Shown: piece after piece, positions 5,829 through 7,078 of the stretch
Position numbering within the stretch: the stretch's first letter is position 1
How the letters are laid out: each line of letters starts with the position of its first letter
Source: DATBAK01 sp036787815
GTDB lineage: Bacteria; Actinomycetota; Acidimicrobiia; IMCC26256; PALSA-610
Length of the DNA: 7,078 nt
Direction: 5' to 3'
Assembly (NCBI GenBank): GCA_036787815.1
Contig: DAIQOP010000203.1
Location: 1 to 7,078, forward strand
Program-made: the position numbers and the translations under genes
Notes under the pieces: model-generated
Seen by the model: the letters and a program-made list of their open reading frames with translations, nothing else
Told to the model about the DNA's origin: nothing
Databases searched by the model: none

Positions 5829-6107
5829 TTGAACAAGGCCGAGTTGGTCGACGCGATGCACGAACGCAGCGGCCTCTCCAAGAGCGACGCTGAGAAGGCA
5901 CTGAACGCGTTCATTGACTCGATTCAGGGAGCGGTCGCCGGTGGCGACCGTGTGACACTTCCCGGCTTCGGGTCGTTCACGCCCACCGAGCGCAAGGCGC
6001 GTACGGGTCGCAACCCGCGTACCGGTGAGCCCGTGCAGATCCCGGCAGGGAAGAGCGCGCGTTTCAGTGTCGGTACGAAGTTCAAGGCCCAGGTGTCGGG
6101 GCGCTAG
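5829..6107 (+). CDS. hup: DNA-binding protein HU (histone-like)
   Basis: A 92-residue HU-family nucleoid protein that dimerises and bends DNA. The start is taken as TTG at 5829: GGAGG (5819-5823) lies 5 nt upstream and the product then begins MNKAELVDAM, the canonical HU N-terminus. The longer frame from GTG 5799 adds ten residues that do not belong to the family and bury the RBS inside the gene. Visible features are the helical dimerisation half (about 1-45), GFGSF (46-50), and the beta-arm RTGRNPRTGE (58-67) with the DNA-intercalating Pro63, then IPA (71-73) and FSVGTKFKAQV. The protein stops at residue 92 (TAG) with no basic tail, unlike HupB of mycobacteria or HupS of Streptomyces. A Lys/Ala/Pro-repeat gene follows 82 nt later with no terminator between, so co-transcription is likely. 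Confidence 0.96.
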   Translation: MNKAELVDAMHERSGLSKSDAEKALNAFIDSIQGAVAGGDRVTLPGFGSFTPTERKARTGRNPRTGEPVQIPAGKSARFSVGTKFKAQVSGR

Positions 6108-6189
6108 AGCGCAGACACCACGGGGTGCGGGACCGGATGCCCGCGAGAATCCCCATCGAGGAGCAACCGTCATCGAAAGGGTGGTCACC

Positions 6190-6546
6190 GTGCCTCCGGC
6201 AAAGAAAGCAACGAAGAAGCGGGCTCCGGCCAAGAAGGCCGCCAAGCGGGCCCCGGCCAAGAAGAAGGCAGCTGCGAAGAAGGCGCCCGCGAAGAAGCGG
6301 ACCGTCAAGAAGGCAGCGAAGAAGAAGGCCCCCGCGAAGAAGCGGACGGTGAAGAAGGCTGCCGCCAAGAAGAAGGCCCCCGCGAAGCGGAGGACCGTCA
6401 AGAAGGCTGCGGCCAAGAAGAAGGCTCCCGCGAAGCGGCGCACGGTGAAGAAGGCTGCGGCCAAGAAGAAGGCCCCCGCCAAGAAGCGTGCCGCGAAGCG
6501 TCCGGCGAAGAAGCGCGCCGTGAAGCGTCGGGTCGCCAAGAAATAA
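6190..6546 (+). CDS. Histone H1-like Lys/Ala/Pro-repeat protein (free-standing HupB-type tail)
   Basis: A 118-residue, extremely basic, low-complexity protein with 46 Lys, 13 Arg, 37 Ala and no acidic residue by my count. It consists almost wholly of PAKK/KKAP-type units resembling eukaryotic H1 C-termini and the tails of mycobacterial HupB and streptomycete HupS. The start is taken as GTG 6190 (MPPAKKATKK), with AAAGG (6176-6180) 9 nt upstream; GTG 6181 is a less likely alternative that adds MVT. Residues 30-100 are 15-16-residue repeats around KKKAPAK(K/R)RTVKKAAA, with RTV at 37, 52 and 69-70 in slightly shifted register and again near 84-86. No folded domain, signal peptide or membrane segment is present. 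It is expected to be disordered, to coat DNA non-specifically and to compact the nucleoid alongside HU, possibly under control by lysine acetylation or methylation as reported for HupB. Its reading frame is +1 relative to HU. An RNA-binding role is possible. Confidence 0.88.
   Translation: MPPAKKATKKRAPAKKAAKRAPAKKKAAAKKAPAKKRTVKKAAKKKAPAKKRTVKKAAAKKKAPAKRRTVKKAAAKKKAPAKRRTVKKAAAKKKAPAKKRAAKRPAKKRAVKRRVAKK
6277..6489 (+). repeat. In-frame 48-bp coding tandem repeats
   Basis: Residues 30-100 of the basic protein consist of a short first unit, three full 16-residue units (44-59, 60-75, 76-91) and a partial fifth. The matching DNA is near-identical, differing mostly at third positions (ACC GTC versus ACG GTG for Thr-Val) and by AAG to CGG Lys-to-Arg changes. 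The array could change copy number by slippage without breaking the frame. Confidence 0.85.
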
Positions 6547-6566
6547 GCGCGTCTTCGGACGTCGCA

Positions 6567-6597
6567 ACGGAGGGCCCGGTTCGTCCGGGCCCTCCGT
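6567..6597. terminator. Strong 13-bp hairpin, probable bidirectional terminator
   Basis: ACGGAGGGCCCGG (6567-6579) pairs perfectly with CCGGGCCCTCCGT (6585-6597) around the loop TTCGT. It lies 20 nt after the stop of the basic-protein gene and 15 nt beyond the stop of the convergent minus-strand gene, so it can serve both. No T-run follows on either strand. A small hairpin with a C(UUCG)G tetraloop (6550-6561) precedes it. Confidence 0.8.
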
Positions 6598-6612
6598 CGC
6601 GTCTGCGTTCGG

Positions 6613-7077
6613 TTACAGATCCGTGAGGCGTTTGAACGCCTCGGCGGCGGTGACGTGGGAGCCGGCGGCGCTGCGGACTGCGGTTTCGCGCACGTTGGCC
6701 GCGAACTCGTCGCGGCCGGTGCCGTCGTCGTCGATACCCATGGTCGAGCGCCACTGACTCCGGTGCGCGAGGAGCGACGCGACCTTCGTGTCGATCCAGG
6801 CGTCGACCGCTTCGAGGTGGTCGATCTCCTCCGCCTCGAACAACAGCGCGCACGACGGGCGGTGCGGCGTGACGGGTTGGTCGGGGAAGAAGTGGGGATC
6901 GCGCGCGGCGACGATCGCGTCGAGGGTGAGCCAACCGGCGCGACGGTGATCGGGGTGGATGCGGTACCGCTTCCACGGGTCGTGGCCGAGCACGACATCG
7001 GGTCGCACGGTGCGGATCACCTCACACACCTCGGCCCGCTCCTGCGCACCGTCGACGAGCTCGCCGTCGACCCGGTC
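6613..7077 (-). CDS. PIG-L/LmbE-family deacetylase, N-terminus beyond window
   Basis: The C-terminal 154 residues of a zinc-dependent N-acetylglucosaminyl deacetylase-like protein. Family members remove acetyl groups from GlcNAc-linked substrates; in Actinobacteria they include MshB and Mca of mycothiol metabolism, antibiotic-pathway enzymes and many uncharacterised proteins. The frame is open to the window edge and the sequence before the first in-window GTG (7029), DRVDGELVDG, is family-like, so that GTG is not the start. The diagnostic HPDHR (codons 6957 down to 6943) follows RPDVVLGHDPW; its first His is the expected zinc ligand. Then come LLFEAEEIDH and IDTKVASLLAHRSQW, typical of the C-terminal half. 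The N-terminal HPDDE-type motif should lie just outside. Assignment to MshB or Mca is not possible from this part. It converges on the HU operon across a shared terminator hairpin. Confidence 0.85.
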   Translation of the reverse strand, partial: DRVDGELVDGAQERAEVCEVIRTVRPDVVLGHDPWKRYRIHPDHRRAGWLTLDAIVAARDPHFFPDQPVTPHRPSCALLFEAEEIDHLEAVDAWIDTKVASLLAHRSQWRSTMGIDDDGTGRDEFAANVRETAVRSAAGSHVTAAEAFKRLTDL

Positions 7078-7078
7078 G

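Noticed and set aside
4774..5901. Minus-strand open frame of 375 codons across both tRNAs, the gene-free block and the HU start
   Set aside because: It reads antisense through two tRNA genes, a terminator and a promoter. The product is Arg/Ser-rich with no motif and no ribosome binding site.

Overview
This window looks like the chromosome of a GC-rich actinobacterium. The class Acidimicrobiia is my best guess, but it rests on overall impression rather than a diagnostic marker. The case for Actinobacteria is the strong G/C preference at third codon positions, TANNNT-type -10 elements without clear -35 boxes, an MMPL-type membrane protein, a lysine/alanine/proline 'PAKK' protein of the type that tails actinobacterial HupB, and the gltX - tRNA-Gln - tRNA-Glu - HU gene order.

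Layout. Bases 2-1021 (+) are the 3' part of an acyl-CoA dehydrogenase gene whose start lies before the window. Bases 1093-3273 (+) encode a 12-TM MMPL/RND-family transporter. Bases 3298-4725 (+) encode glutamyl-tRNA synthetase (gltX), whose start is probably leaderless. A 5' leader hairpin and two tRNA genes follow: tRNA-Gln(CUG) at 4782-4853 and tRNA-Glu(CUC) at 4885-4960, closed by a strong hairpin at 4969-4993. Bases 5004 to about 5765 carry no credible gene. This stretch is dominated by CGCG/GCGC words, palindromes and short repeats. A promoter at about 5766-5794 leads into an HU gene (5829-6107, TTG start) and then a separate gene for a 118-residue Lys/Ala/Pro repeat protein (6190-6546). 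A 13-bp hairpin at 6567-6597 sits between these genes and a convergent, truncated PIG-L/LmbE-family deacetylase gene on the minus strand (6613-7077).

How the parts fit. The synthetase and the two tRNAs form a translation cluster. If the organism lacks GlnRS, as most Actinobacteria do, this one enzyme would charge both neighbouring tRNAs with glutamate, and an amidotransferase would then correct tRNA-Gln. The HU gene and the PAKK-repeat gene form a nucleoid cluster. Together they correspond to the two halves of mycobacterial HupB and streptomycete HupS, which are single fused proteins, so the 'split HupB' arrangement is the most interesting finding. The long CGCG-rich non-coding stretch directly upstream of it is the second. 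The acyl-CoA dehydrogenase and MMPL genes may both relate to lipids, but nothing in the sequence links their functions directly.
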